A stretch of DNA of 64,000 bases, taken from Rhinopithecus roxellana. Taxonomy: Eukaryota; Chordata; Mammalia; Primates; Cercopithecidae. A program made the translations under genes and the position numbers. Below the pieces are notes generated by a model that saw only the letters and a list, made by a program, of their open reading frames with translations, was not told the DNA's origin and did no database searches. Of this stretch, positions 1-11,994 are shown one piece after another. Location: the NCBI RefSeq assembly GCF_007565055.1, contig NC_044564.1, forward strand, positions 80,186,563 to 80,250,562, given 5' to 3'. The first letter of the stretch is position 1. Each line of letters opens with the position of its first letter.

Positions 1-957
1 AATGCTTTGGAAAAGTTTTTTATCCAAAAAAAAATAACATTTGCCCCCTAAAGTGCTGAACATTTTTGTATTCTCTAACTAAATGTGTTAGACACCAGTT
101 GAAACACACATATATTTCCACTTCTGAGGTAACAACAAAAGCTTTCTCAAGGAGAACAAGTGAATATGGGTCTGCAAATAATATATGGATCCTTTCTCAC
201 CTCACAGGTGGACAGAGATCCCTAGAGATTTCTCTGTACTTCTCTGGAACTTGGTTCTGCATGCTGATCAGCAGGCTCCAGGAGGGTTCACAGTGAAGGA
301 TGGAAACCCTAGGCTAAGAGAGATTGCTTTTGTGTAGTATCAGCACGTAATACTCACACTGTACTCTTTGGGAAATATGACTTGCATTAAGGTATGTGTA
401 TGTGTGCATACAGAAAAAACATCTATCACCAGAGGTTTGATTTATTGTTGCCAGCATGAGTATCATCATGCTACACAAATGTGCAAGAAAACCTTAAACT
501 GACCAGGTGATGTTGACTTGAAAGAGAGTTATAAACACGAACTGAGAGATTATGTGATTTCCTGGGTCCCAGGATATTACAATGATGCTTATAGCATTTA
601 GTTAGATATTTAATCACTTCTAGTGTCTATGAAGAGCTACTGATCTAGAAATAGATTATGGAATTGTCTCCAGAAGAAAGGAATCAATTGTGAATACTTC
701 ATCCATGCAGTTGTTAAAGTGTCTTAATTGTCATACAACTGCCACAAATACATTTGCTTCTGGCTATTATAAACTAAGCATGCATCAGAGTGGTCCAATA
801 TACATTACATATTTAAATATATTTTTTTAAATCATTGAATATCATGATGTTCCTCTAATTCCAACCAGGTCTATTTCTCAATCATTTCTCCCTTTGTATT
901 TTGAAAGACATGACCTCCTAGGTTTGTAGACCCATACCCATGAGACAGTGTAACATG
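1..957. other. AT-rich sequence, no recognised feature
   Basis: No gene, RNA or clear repeat is recognised here. The only open frames are short and look like chance. Confidence 0.5.
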
Positions 958-1145
958 TATAAACTCAATCCTCAAAACTCACTTATTAGATATTGTTCTT
1001 TCTGGCAGCTACAGAAACTGTCTCTGGGAAAGTTGAATGAGTGCCTTACAGTCGCTCTGTTGGTCAGTAGCAACAAGGCACCAACTCCAGGTCAATCTGT
1101 TGTATCATAAAATTGCTGCCTTTAACCACTATACCATGTAGCTAT
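958..1145 (-). repeat. MIR SINE, degraded
   Basis: Read on the minus strand, the block resembles a decayed MIR, including the part ending near TTTAACCACTATACCATG that corresponds to the MIR tRNA-like head. Similarity is weak, so the family call is tentative. Confidence 0.4.
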
Positions 1146-1195
1146 TTCTTCATGGGAAACAATTTTAGGCTAGACAAGAACTTCCACAATCCTAA

Positions 1196-1455
1196 GCAAA
1201 ATCTTTGAGTTGTAAGGAAATTGAGAAATCACATAATCAAACGTTCTACCACTTGCATTATTCCTTTTACCCTATTTCTAAATGATAATCACCCGGTCTC
1301 TGCCTAAATTATCTCTATGTCAGGTGGTCACTTCTCCACTGTCAGACAGCTTTAATGATCAGAAAGCGCATCCTTCTATTGAGCAGAAATCTTCCTCCCA
1401 GAAGCTCTTACTATCAGATCCTATTTCTAACCTCTGAAGAGGTACTAGGCAAGTT
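1196..1455 (+). repeat. L3/CR1 LINE 3' fragment
   Basis: Phrases such as CAGGTGGTCACTTCTCCACT, followed by a GACAGCTTTAATGATCAGAAAG-like segment and CTTCCTCCCAG, match the order of blocks in ancient L3/CR1 LINE 3' ends. The copy is heavily decayed and its edges are approximate. Confidence 0.45.
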
Positions 1456-2734
1456 TACTTCCTCTTCCACTGAGTGATGATATTGTATCTTAAAACAGAA
1501 ATATGGGGTAGGGGTAAAAACTGCTCTGATAATTTTAAAAGGGCTATACACTAACTTCAAAGTAAGAAATATTTATTAATTATTTAAATATACATATCTA
1601 GGCTCCTATGCAATCAATTTCACTAAATGACTGTGGCATTAATGCATTCAAGAATAGAATATATTAATATCATTTGTTGTAATCTATCCCCGAAGCAGAG
1701 ATCATGGTGAGCAATTGGAATAGCCAATAGCTAAAACAGATAAAATATATCTAGCTTTTGAATTTATGGTTTTTTCGGGTTTGCAAAGTGAGTTAAGCAC
1801 GCTTATTCTATAGGCTTAAAATCAACCATCTGTCAAATGGGAACAGTTGGAAAATACAACCTTTTATTAGTTAAACCTCTAGAAGCCTTTCAGATACAGA
1901 AAAAAAGGCAAAAAAGAAAAAAGGAAAAAGAAAAAAACAGGACTAATACTTCTCAATCTTTTCGAGGATACAATTTTGTTATATGGTCTATGTTGTGGCT
2001 AATTTGGAGCAAATATTTAGTGTAGAATTAATTATGTAAATTCTGTATAACACTCCTCATAGACATGTTGATTTTTCTATATGACAAATATTCACCCCAA
2101 AATATAATCCTAAATTTGTTGTGTTTTTAAAGTGATACATAATTTTGATTAGAAACAACTATAATCATATAGTATAAGCAAGAATTGGGTTCCAGATAAT
2201 TATATGGAAACATTTTTACTCAATGATAGTTTTACCTTGAACAAATGAAAAGCAGAAGTGTAGTAAATGATATTTCAACTAATAATTAGGCATCATTTTT
2301 CTTGTATTCTATAGCATCACTAACAGGTTCAGTGCTAACTTTAAGTTTCTGTTACAGTTTTTGTAAACATCAGAGTGAAAAAGAGTGGGAAACCTATGAT
2401 GGAGTGTTAATTCTACAAATTTTGTGCAAGTGTTTTTCATTCATTCTTCCTAGCACCTAGTAGGTAATCAATACATATTAGCTACATTGATCAAATCAAT
2501 TAATTAAATCAAACAAATCAAACAATTTTAAAAGTGTGTACACATTCCTGGGATAGAAAAGGGCAACTTAATTAAGACTTTAAAAAAGTTATAGGTATTT
2601 TATTGTTTTAAAATCTAGACTAACTTCATAAAAAGGGTAGATCTAGAATGATTCATTTTTCTCTCCATCTAGACTATTTTAACTACACCAAAACTATTTT
2701 ATATTTTTTAGCTTGTAAAACAGGTTAGGAATAA
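1456..2734. other. AT-rich unique sequence
   Basis: No gene or recognisable repeat. An A-rich purine patch at about 1898-1940 gives the short open frame at 1837-2025, which has low complexity and no domain. Confidence 0.5.
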
Positions 2735-2980
2735 CCATAACAGTAAAACTTATTGAGCTGTTACTATGTGTCAGGCACTATTTTAATTGATTTGCATTAA
2801 TTAACTAATTTAAATCTATGAAGAGGATAATTATTATTATTTCATATTCTAGATGAGAAAACTGGAGCCCATGAAGTTAAGTTACATCTTCAGGTCACAT
2901 AGCTAGTAAGTAAATTCTAATCAAGGAAGCCTGGCTCCATGATTCACCTCAGCCACTGAGCAATATCTCCTGTCATATAT
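2735..2980 (-). repeat. MIR SINE
   Basis: The block runs through ACTATGTGTCAGGCACTATT, ATTAACTAATTTAAATC, GATGAGAAAACTGGAG and GGTCACATAGCTAGTAAGTA. These are the landmarks of a MIR read on its complementary strand, in the right order. Confidence 0.8.
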
Positions 2981-3234
2981 TACAGTGCCTAACTCATAGC
3001 AGACTCTAAATCATTATTTTTTAATTGATCAGTCACAAATGGAAAGAATAATTCATGAGATACTATGCTGAAGAGATGATGAACCGTAACCAGCCCCTTT
3101 TCCATGGGTCTCAGGATGACAGCCCTTTAGTAAGGCAGCTCAGAATTCAGATACACCTTAATTTTTACCCTGACTAGGGAAGAAAAGAGTTGAGCCCACG
3201 ACCCCTGGAACCAGGCACATGGGCCACATGCAGA

Positions 3235-3378
3235 AAATGGAACTTCTTTATGATTCAGTTTCCTCATTTATAAAATGGGGATTATAGTGATGAAGATGGT
3301 GGTGACAGTGGTACCTAGACCACAGGGTTGACGTAAAGTACTATATACCTGGCACTTAGTAAACATTCTACGGGACTT
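3235..3378 (+). repeat. MIR SINE, 3' part
   Basis: TCAGTTTCCTCATTTATAAA, then ATGGGGATTATAG, and a final ACCTGGCACTTAGTAAACAT are the core and 3' blocks of MIR in sense orientation. Confidence 0.7.
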
Positions 3379-4534
3379 ATTGTCATGATTACAGCTCAAC
3401 TTCTTTACCAGACTTCCTTCTTAGTAGACAACTTCTAGAGGCTAGAAAATCTTTTTATTCATTCAAAAAGTAGGTTATTTGGGCTGATTTGCCTGTCTTG
3501 TAAAGGTTGAATCCAATTGCTGCTAAGGGGGAGTCTGTGTGAGTCTGTTCATTCTCATTAGCTGTTGTCAAGGCTTGATGATTCCAGATTGTTTTGAGAC
3601 ACCAGAGAGAGTCAGGAGAATCACAGGAATCTTGCAAATTTCCTTGTGCAAGATGTCCTTGAAAATCAGCAGTTTTGCTCTCTCTTTCCTTTACCTAACC
3701 CAAACTTATACTTACAAAAGAATTGACTGCAAAGAGGGCATCTGCGCCTCTCACGGTTTTGGATAGAGGACGAACAAAGCTCTTCGCTTTGCAATGTGGG
3801 GGAGAACTGAGGAGAAAGTCCCCCTGAGTTCCTGTCAGAGCTAGTCACAGCTGCTTCATTTTTTAATTTTAACCCTCACTGGATGCAGACAGTGAATAGA
3901 ATCTGGGACTAGACATCCAGAGCATACTATACTCTCTACTTCTATGCAGCATAATTTCTGGATCAAATTAACATCAACCTTCTTAATTGCCAAACACAAA
4001 ACAAACAAAAAGAAAACATTGGTCCCAGAGTAATACCATTTCCTGTCCCCACACACACCACACACATACCTGCCCTAACCCTCGCCCTAAACTTACAAAA
4101 ATACATGAAAACAATTTGTTTTCTAACTATATTCACTGTACAACCCAAAATTATTTTTAGCATGATATTCTTTTCATCTCAATCACTATCATTTGGGTGA
4201 CAGAATGCAAATATATTTATGAAGCATACCACCAAATTAACATTTAAAAGGGAAACAAGCAGTTATTTTTTCCACCAAGTGCCTTTAGAATCCACTAAGA
4301 AACAAAAGACACAGTTACATACCTAACGTGTATAGTGAAGATGTTGAGACACTGAGCGTCTTCAGCAGAGGCTGACTGCCTAATGCACAACACTTTTGTT
4401 TAGCCAAATTGCTTGACTTTGCAGGTGAGCTTCCCTCTCAGAAACATATTACATATGATGGTGTCCTTCCAAAATCAGTCCATAAGCACCGGTTTGCCCT
4501 AGGGGCTGGGGCAATGAGGTACAGCTGCAAGTAA
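3379..4534. other. Unique sequence, no recognised feature
   Basis: Overlapping 60-75 codon frames occur on both strands at 3455-4163, but they have no domain, no biased codon use and no splice context. I see no gene or clear repeat. Confidence 0.5.
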
Positions 4535-4760
4535 ATGACTGTAGAGATCTGGGTGTGAATTCTGCTTCTAGCCCTTGCTACTCATGTGGATTGAGGTTAA
4601 TTACTTAATCTCTTTGAGCTTCAGTAAGATTATATATAAAGCATGTACATTAAAACTTTTCCCCTAGAGTTCTGGAAGGTAAGAGATCATGGTTGTAAAG
4701 TATTTAGTACAATTCTTAGTACATGGTATGAGCTCACAAAATGGTAGCCATTAATGTACC
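4535..4760 (+). repeat. MIR SINE
   Basis: GATCTGGGTGTGAATTCTGC, TTAATTACTTAATCTCTTTG and AGCTTCAGTAAGATTATA follow the MIR order, ending in ATGGTATGAGCTCACAAAAT. Confidence 0.65.
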
Positions 4761-5537
4761 CACTAAGTAGTGCATGCAATGTATTATTTCATTGAATAGG
4801 GCAGTATCATTGTTAAAATGAGAAATATGAATTTCAAAATTCACTTTCAGATGCTAGAGCACTATTCCTTTAAACTGTCAGCCAGAGAAAGGACTCCATC
4901 TTTTATCATAGCCCTAAACTTTGCTTTCAGTAGAGGTATTTGGGGATTAGAAGAGCAGCTGCTACATCAAGGAATCTATACCTGCAAAGTATAATTAAAC
5001 TTATACCTGAAAAGTACTATTTTCCCTTACCAGTGTGCTTTAAGTTTGGAGTGCTTGCACATACAAACTGCCCCACGTCCTTCAGCTTTTTAGGATCATT
5101 CTTTTTTAAAATTTTCAAAGAAGCTGCTCTAAAACTCCTTTCTGCATGATCTTAAAAGTCTAGTGCCCTCCACAAGATATTTGAGGGCACTAAAGACACA
5201 CATATTCTCCTGACCTTCTCCTGAAAGATGCCTGAAACCGCACAGAGTACCAAGCCATGTATATGCTATTTTCCTTATACATGCATAACTATGATAACAT
5301 TTAATTGTATTCCTTTTAACATTCCTTTAATCATATTCCTTTTCATATATTCCTGCTTCCCTTACAATCTCACCTATAGATGCTGCCTGCTTGCCGCCCC
5401 ATCTTGCCCTCTATACTGGCCAGCACTTCTCTTCTTTTATTCCTAAGTATGATCTCCAAACACAAGTCAGGATATACAGGAATAACTCAGGAGAAGACAC
5501 AACATGGCACAAAAAAAAAAAAAACTAGATTTAAATA
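4761..5537. other. Unique sequence with short A-run
   Basis: No gene or repeat recognised apart from an A-run at about 5511-5524. Several short open frames overlap here without recognisable domains. Confidence 0.5.
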
Positions 5538-6052
5538 CAATAGGCCTCCCTTATTTGTGGTTTAGCTTTCCATTGTTTCAGTTACCCATGGTCAACAGCT
5601 GTCCAAAAATATTAAATGGAAAAATCCACACATAAGAAATTAATACATTTTAAACTGTGTGCCAATTCGGCTCCATCCAACCTGGGATGTGAATCATCTC
5701 TTTGTCCAGTGGATCCACACTGTCTGTGCTACCTGCCTATTAGTCATTTAGTAGCTGTTTTGCTTCAAATAAATTGCTGAGGTAAAGCAGTTCTTGTATT
5801 GAAGTCATGTTTATTTTACTTAATAAGTGATTCCAAAGTGCAAGAGTAGTGATGATGGTATGTCATTATAATTAATATTTAATTATTAGTTATTATTGTT
5901 CATCTCTTACTTGCCTAATTTATGAGTCAAACTTTTTCATAGGTATGTATATACAGGGAACAACATAGTATATATAGGGTTCAATATTATCTGTGACCAG
6001 GAATCCACTGGGGGCCTTAGAACACATCTCTTGCAGACAAAGGAGACTACTG
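5538..6052 (+). mobile_element. Tigger (pogo-type) DNA transposon deletion derivative
   Basis: The left end CAATAGGCCTCCCTTATTTG and the complement of the right end (CAGTAGTCTCCTTTGTCTGC) form imperfect terminal inverted repeats. TA dinucleotides at 5536-5537 and 6053-6054 are the expected pogo/Tc1-mariner target duplication. Interior phrases (TTTCAGTTACCCATGGTCAA, ATATTAAATGGAAAA, GGGATGTGAATCATCTCTTT) match the non-coding 5' part of Tigger elements. The transposase gene is missing, so this is a non-autonomous remnant of about 515 bp. Confidence 0.75.
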
Positions 6053-6371
6053 TATTAGACATCTGATTTTAAACTTCTTCTTATGGGCAATGTGCTCTGA
6101 CATTTTTCATTGTATTCTATCCTGTCCCATTCCATTTTATTCTACTGTATTTTAAGAATGCTGGGGCTACTACCAAACAGATTACACAGTTCCCTAATGA
6201 GTCATGACCTGAGATTTAACACACCTAATCTATCTGGAGCAGCCAGAAGTCAGAGCAAAGGGCCTTGATTTTTAAACAGCAACAAAAAAATCCAAAGCTA
6301 TTTGCCTCTAAAAATTCATATGGGTCTTTCTGCAGATTATGAAACCTAGATGTTCATTTAACTAATGTGTT
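6053..6371. other. Unique sequence
   Basis: No gene or repeat recognised between the Tigger and the next MIR. Confidence 0.5.
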
Positions 6372-6575
6372 TTCTTGTATCCTTGTGACATATAATATTT
6401 CATTTGCTTTTTATAGCAACTTTATAAGTTAGATTTAACAGACATTTACAGCTTTCTCCATCTTTCAAAGATGAAGAAACTGAATCTAAGGTTGAGTGAT
6501 TTTCTAAGGTCACACAGATTGTAATTGTTTCTGCTTTAAAAGCCAGACTCATTTATATCTCTTGCCTGCCACACC
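6372..6575 (-). repeat. MIR SINE
   Basis: Contains AAAGATGAAGAAACTGAATC and AAGGTCACACAGATTGTAAT, the MIR core landmarks in complementary orientation, followed by AAGCCAGACTC. Confidence 0.75.
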
Positions 6576-6589
6576 ACACAGGCCATTGT

Positions 6590-6755
6590 TTCTCCAAGTG
6601 TGGTAGAGTACTGTCTGAATCAGAATTTCCTAGGTGCATAATACTTGCTAAAACATACAGATTCCTGGCTCCACCTTGATCTAGAGGATCAGAATATCTA
6701 GAGCTGGACATGGAAATACGCAATTTCAAAAAGGTTCACAGGGAGCCCATATAGG
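6590..6755. mobile_element. MER5A/B-like hAT-Charlie MITE
   Basis: TGTTTCTCCAAGTGTGG near the left end, a central AACATACAGATTCCTGGCTC and GGATCAGAATATCTAGAG follow the block order of MER5 non-autonomous hAT-Charlie elements. The right end is degraded. Confidence 0.6.
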
Positions 6756-6795
6756 CCAAACTAGGTTTATCATTTCCCTTAGATGGTGTAAATTG

Positions 6796-6852
6796 TATGT
6801 GTGTGTGTGCATGTGTGTGTGTGTGTGTGAGAGAGAGAGAAAGAGAGAGAGG
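6796..6852. repeat. (TG)n/(GA)n compound microsatellite
   Basis: An interrupted TG tract runs directly into a GA tract. Confidence 0.95.
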
Positions 6853-6914
6853 ACTTCTGAAAGTTTAAATTACGATTTCATTGTTTTGTTTCAAAAGGAT
6901 TTGAGAGACCCTAG

Positions 6915-7321
<407 letters not shown>

Positions 7322-7589
7322 AGAAAAGTTATTTGACTTCGATTTGGACTCTAATTCTTCTAGCAGTTAAGATAAAAATAAAACTATTTTGAAAAGTGTT
7401 TTATTCACAAGACTAATTTGGTTCTAATTCTCCCAGCATCTGAGCAAAAGAAAAAATAGATGTCTGTTGCATTTTTATTTTCTGAGTAAGAACTTAAGGG
7501 AACTGCTTATACATATGGTCAAAGTGTAGAGTGTGAAAACCTTCATGTCTCTTCCCCTTCTCCAGTATAATCATATAATTATTGCAATG

Positions 7590-7800
7590 ACATCAATTGA
7601 GTATCTACGGCTGGCCAAAACGAGATTATCCTATTTAATATTCATAAACCCCTCGGGAAGCATCCTCCATTTTGTGAATGAGGAAACTCAACTTTAGAGA
7701 TTGTAAGCATCTCTTCCAAAATGTACACAGTAAGTGGAAAAACTGGGATTCAAGCCCAGATAGTTTGTCTCCAGAGTCTATGCTCTGCTGACTCTCAGAT
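7590..7800 (-). repeat. MIR SINE
   Basis: GAATGAGGAAACTCAACTTTAG, then ACACAGTAAGTGGAAAAACT, GGGATTCAAGCCCAGATAG and CCAGAGTCTATGCTCTGCT are successive MIR blocks in complementary orientation. Confidence 0.8.
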
Positions 7801-8527
7801 CAATGATAAGTGAAATAGCCATGGCATATACGCATTAGTCCTATTGAGAAGGAAACCTAAAGCAAGAGTAAGAAAATAAAGAGGAGGAACAGCAAAATGA
7901 GAAAACTAGACCTGAGGCTAAGCGATTGTTTATCAGGAAAGGGCAGTGGGCAACTCCTCTGCTAGTATGTAATTCGATTTGAGCCAATCCAGGAAATATC
8001 TCTAACTTATCTTGGGCCCCTGATAATAAGCCTTCAGGCAATAGTCACATTGACCAAAGAAGTTTGAGTTTCTTTAGACATATAAAGACATTCATGCAGC
8101 ACCATCAGCTAAAAGGGGGGAACACAGGTCTTTATTATTACTTGTCCTCTAACAAGCTCACAAATTAATCATCCCCACCAATCGCAGGGTCACTATCATT
8201 AGTTAATTAGTCAAGGCTAGATGCATATATTCACTTGAAAAAAAAAAACAACCCTTTACTACAAATTGTACATTTACAAAATTTCTACTATTATCTTCAT
8301 GATCAATTTCTGAGATTCCTGTTCCATGTTCATTAGATGTCTTTGAGGTTGACAATTATTTTCTCCTAATGTGTCTGTCTCTTTGCTTGTGTTTCTCTTT
8401 TAGCCTACATTCACAGTATGTTCTTGGCATTACCTTTGTCTCCAAACAGGAGATGGTTTTGAAGTTACCTTTGATAAAGAAAGCTCAAAAGAGAAAATAT
8501 TTGTTGTAATTGCATTCATTAGACTAC
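7801..8527. other. Unique sequence
   Basis: No gene or clear repeat recognised. There is a short A-run near 8239. Confidence 0.45.
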
Positions 8528-8554
8528 AAAAAAAAAAAAAAAAAAAAAAAAAAA
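8528..8554. repeat. poly(A) tract, 27 bp
   Basis: An uninterrupted run of A. I could not identify a retroposon body upstream. Confidence 0.95.
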
Positions 8555-9434
8555 GATGGTGTATTTTCCGTATTTGCTTTTTGGGTAAAGATGGCTGTTA
8601 CCCCTGGTAGTCATGCGAGTTACCAGGAGAAATAATGCCCTGGTTCATTTCTCTCATATCTTTAAATAGTCATAATTCTAAACTCTGTAAGAGATGATAT
8701 AAAATGAGTTATAGAATATATATAGTCCCTCTGCAGATGATTCTTTATATCATCAGATATAACAGTTTGGTCTGTGAGTGCAAAGGATATTTTGCAAGTG
8801 ATTGATCGACTAGAAATAATTCAACATTCTTTTTTTCAAGAGTCTGCTTTTTTTCAGATGCTTTCTCTGTTCTTAGTATCATCATCTACCGCTGTCAGCT
8901 TTAGTTTTTTTTTTTTTTTTTTTTTCTTTCTCTATGTTGTTTTCTAACAGGGACACAAGGTAAGATGAATACCACAGTCAAAATGGCATCATGCGGCTGA
9001 AGCTGACATCAAGCACTTTCGGTGGTCTTCAGAAAACAGCTTCACTTTGTTCTGTGCTTAATGTCTAAGATGTAGAATCTGCCGAGGCACCTGCCATTTT
9101 ATATAGCTCTCTAATCTTCCTTTTTATTAGCTGTCTGGAAACATCATCACACTGACTGCTTGGTTTAAATCGTGTTCACTCTTGTAATGTAAAAAGATAA
9201 GAACGGTCCCCAAAGATGTAAACTTAGACTCTTGTATTGTAGACAGTTATTTTTTCAATGTAATTTTCCTTGAAACAAAATTCCTTTCTATTTCAACAAG
9301 AAAAGAGACTATCGCTTTGCCTCCTAAGTAAATATTTTGCATTACAATTGTCCAGATGTGCAAGATGCCTACTGAAGCTTTCTTTGTTTAATCACTGATC
9401 TTTTAGATCAGTTGTTTAAAAAGGCACACACTAT
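8555..9434. other. Unique, repeat-poor block with possible splice signals
   Basis: Apart from the 21-bp T-run at 8905-8925, no interspersed repeat is recognised. The block holds the microexon-like structure at 8951-8959, listed separately. Confidence 0.4.
8951..8959 (+). other. Candidate 9-nt microexon (hypothetical)
   Basis: A 21-bp T-run at 8905-8925 and further pyrimidines lead into TTTTCTAACAG, a strong 3' splice site. Nine bases (GGACACAAG) follow, then GTAAGATG, so AAG|GTAAGA is a near-consensus 5' splice site. Nine bases would keep a reading frame. UGC-containing stretches lie 80-100 bp upstream, but none sits between the pyrimidine tract and the AG, where neuronal microexon enhancers usually lie. 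There is no neighbouring exon to support it, and the arrangement may be chance. Confidence 0.2.
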
Positions 9435-9990
9435 GGCATATATTCTCATTCATTCACATATTTATTTCATTCATTCAAATAGCATTAATTGGGTTCCCGC
9501 TACAAACCTTATACTGTGTTATGTACTGTAAATACCAAGAATAATAGGATGCTTTTATTTGAGAAATCAGGTTGGAAAGATAAACCCACGAAAACATAAA
9601 TTAAAATACATCATGTTAAGTGCTATAATAGATGCATGAGCAAAAAGTCTTGGGAGCACAGAGGGATTGCTGTCTAAGTTCAAATAAGGGAGTATAAGAA
9701 GGTTTTACAGAGGAGGGAGAGATATTCTGGTTAGTCCAGTCAGTGTGCTGCAGAGAGGGGAGAGAGTGGGAGAGGGATGATGGTGGGAAAGGGCATTCTC
9801 AATAGAGGGAACATGAAGAATTTAGTGTGGGTGGAACAAAGGGAGCCTTCTAGAGGAAGATCAGGATAGGAGGCTGTAAATGTCACCTGGGCCAGATTGT
9901 GAAAAATGTATGTGTCATGCTAAAGAGCCTGGAACTAATTGCCTGGGTATTGGGTGACCAATAGAAATATGACTAAGAGCTAAGAACTGG
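9435..9990 (-). repeat. L2 LINE fragment
   Basis: Starts with the L2 3'-end signature TTCATTCATTCAAATAGCAT in complementary orientation. It continues with TTAAGTGCTATAATAG, a TTTTACAGAGGAGGGAGAG-like block and GCATTCTCAATAGAGGGAAC in L2 order. About 550 bp, strongly diverged. Confidence 0.65.
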
Positions 9991-10869
9991 ATCTGTGCTG
10001 CAGAGGCAACCCTGTTTTCAAACAGGCTGTAGAGCGAAACACCAGAAAGCAAAACTGCAACACCCCCTAGTGCAAGAGCTTGGCACCACATTCCTATCCC
10101 AGAAAGAGGCTCCTGCAGGCCTGGGTGAGGGTTGATGGCAGAGGTAGCAAGTGAGTAGAAGGTAGGCAGTTAAAGGGACCTGGAAAAAAAGCAAAACAGG
10201 GGACAGGAGGGAGAAGACAGGGCCACAGGGAGTGAAAAGTGGTTTTGAGTAGGATTTCTTCACCCACTTTGGGGTTTACGGTTTACCCTGCCTTTTCAGA
10301 GTTAAAGAATAGGGACAAGAGCTAGGAGGTACAAAGGAAATTCCAACCTTTGGGTCTTTTTTTTTTTCTCTCTCCTCCTTTTCTTCCTTCCAATGGGGAT
10401 ATGGATCCACTTTGAGACTACTCTGGAGGACTTAGAGGCAGAGGGAGAAAGGATGTTAGTGGGCAGAGCATATATACAAGTCAGGATCTGTCTGTGTGTG
10501 ACTAAGAAAGGATGGAGTTCATAACAAAGCAAGCCCCAAGTCAGTCCTTTCCCAGGAGAGCTGCATTGCTTTCAAATGAAATGTTAGAATTTCACCCTTA
10601 CTTTGAACATTTTCACAATGTTAAATCTGGGCCAGAATTTGGCTCAGACCTTTCTAATTCTACTTTTTACATTTTCCTTAGTATATAAAGCAGCTGGAGC
10701 CTGTTCCTTTTTCTTCTAATCTCCATTGCTACCATATTAGTAACTACAGCTTGCTTCCCTGGTGGTTGTTGCATCTCTGAAGTGGTAGCAGGGCATAACA
10801 TCATCCAGTCTCTGGAAAGGAAAGACTTGGAACATTACTTAGTTTACTAATTTAGCACTGGCATTACCT
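9991..10869. other. Unique sequence, somewhat GC-richer
   Basis: No known repeat or gene recognised. Open frames on the minus strand at 10018-10263 and 10302-10532 have no recognisable domain. Confidence 0.45.
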
Positions 10870-11110
10870 CTGTTTTGTATTTCATCCCTCTGATGTGATC
10901 TTTAGGCTGTGTTTGAAAGACTCTACCATAGAGAACTCACCAGTTACCTGTGCCCTGGATAGCCATGTTTTACAATAATGTTCCTTTGAATATTGAGCTG
11001 GACATGTTTTCTTGAACCTTTCAGCTCCTGTTTTTATCACTTGAAACCAAAGGCCAAATTGCATCTCACTTCCATATAAGACTCATTCAAATATCTGAAA
11101 GAAGCTAACA
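10870..11110 (+). repeat. L3/CR1-like LINE fragment
   Basis: GGATAGCCATGTTTTACAAT, TTCCTTTGAATATTGAGC and TTCAAATATCTGAAAGAAGC recall the L3/CR1 3' region in order. Very old copy. Confidence 0.4.
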
Positions 11111-11260
11111 CATTGCTTAGCTCCTTTAAGGGGGAAATGAAAAAGAATGCTGGAAGACTCACTGCTTCATGTTAGATATTAAGGTAGGATCATTCACTTG
11201 CATTAGCTTCCTTATGAGGAAAAGCAAAAGAAAATCCAACAAATATACAAATAAACTAGT

Positions 11261-11286
11261 AAAAAAAAAAAAAAAAAAAAAAAAAA
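11261..11286. repeat. poly(A) tract, 26 bp
   Basis: Pure A run. The following GTGACTTTCCCAAGGTAAGT looks like a short MIR core piece in complementary orientation. Confidence 0.9.
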
Positions 11287-11339
11287 GAAGGGTGACTTTC
11301 CCAAGGTAAGTGGTAAAGCAGGTATGTAAAAGCTAGAGT

Positions 11340-11994
11340 AAATTATAAATTTTTAATTTTAAATACATTTAAATTTTGCTTTATTTTATGAAAGTAATAC
11401 AGATTCATATTTTTAAAGCCAAGTAGTTCTAATAATAATATATTAATGATACACTACTAGGAAAATATAGTAATAATAATAACCTGCTTTATTATTTTCA
11501 ACAGGCTTACTCTCACCTCTTATAGTTGTATATTTTGTTAATCATCTGTTTCTAATGACACAGGTAAAATGCCGTTTTTTTTTTCCTCCTTCTCCTTCTC
11601 TTCTTCCTCATCTATTTCCCATATGGAATATACAGATTTAGCTTCTTAAAACTGCCCATCTAACACATATACATTTATCTTCTCTATATAGTTGTATTAT
11701 AATTTTGATTAAATCAAAACTAAGCATTTACATTATTATGACTGTTAATATCAGCTCAATAATATGATGTTCTAGACATTTATTTCAATTCTTATCTCTC
11801 CTGGAGTTAATAATTGCCCTGTTTCATGACTTGCATGATTTCTATAAATCTGTCATTAATTTACTCCCAAATCATCCTGCAGAACTGAAAATCTTCTCTT
11901 AATATGTGTGAACACATTCACCATTCTTTCTAGTTTTGCTTGTTGTATTGTATTTGGCTTTAACACACTCCTCCTGGAGTCCTTCTTTCTGTAT
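11340..11994. other. AT-rich sequence
   Basis: No gene or confidently recognised repeat. It may be the upstream continuation of the old L1M sequence that follows. Confidence 0.4.
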
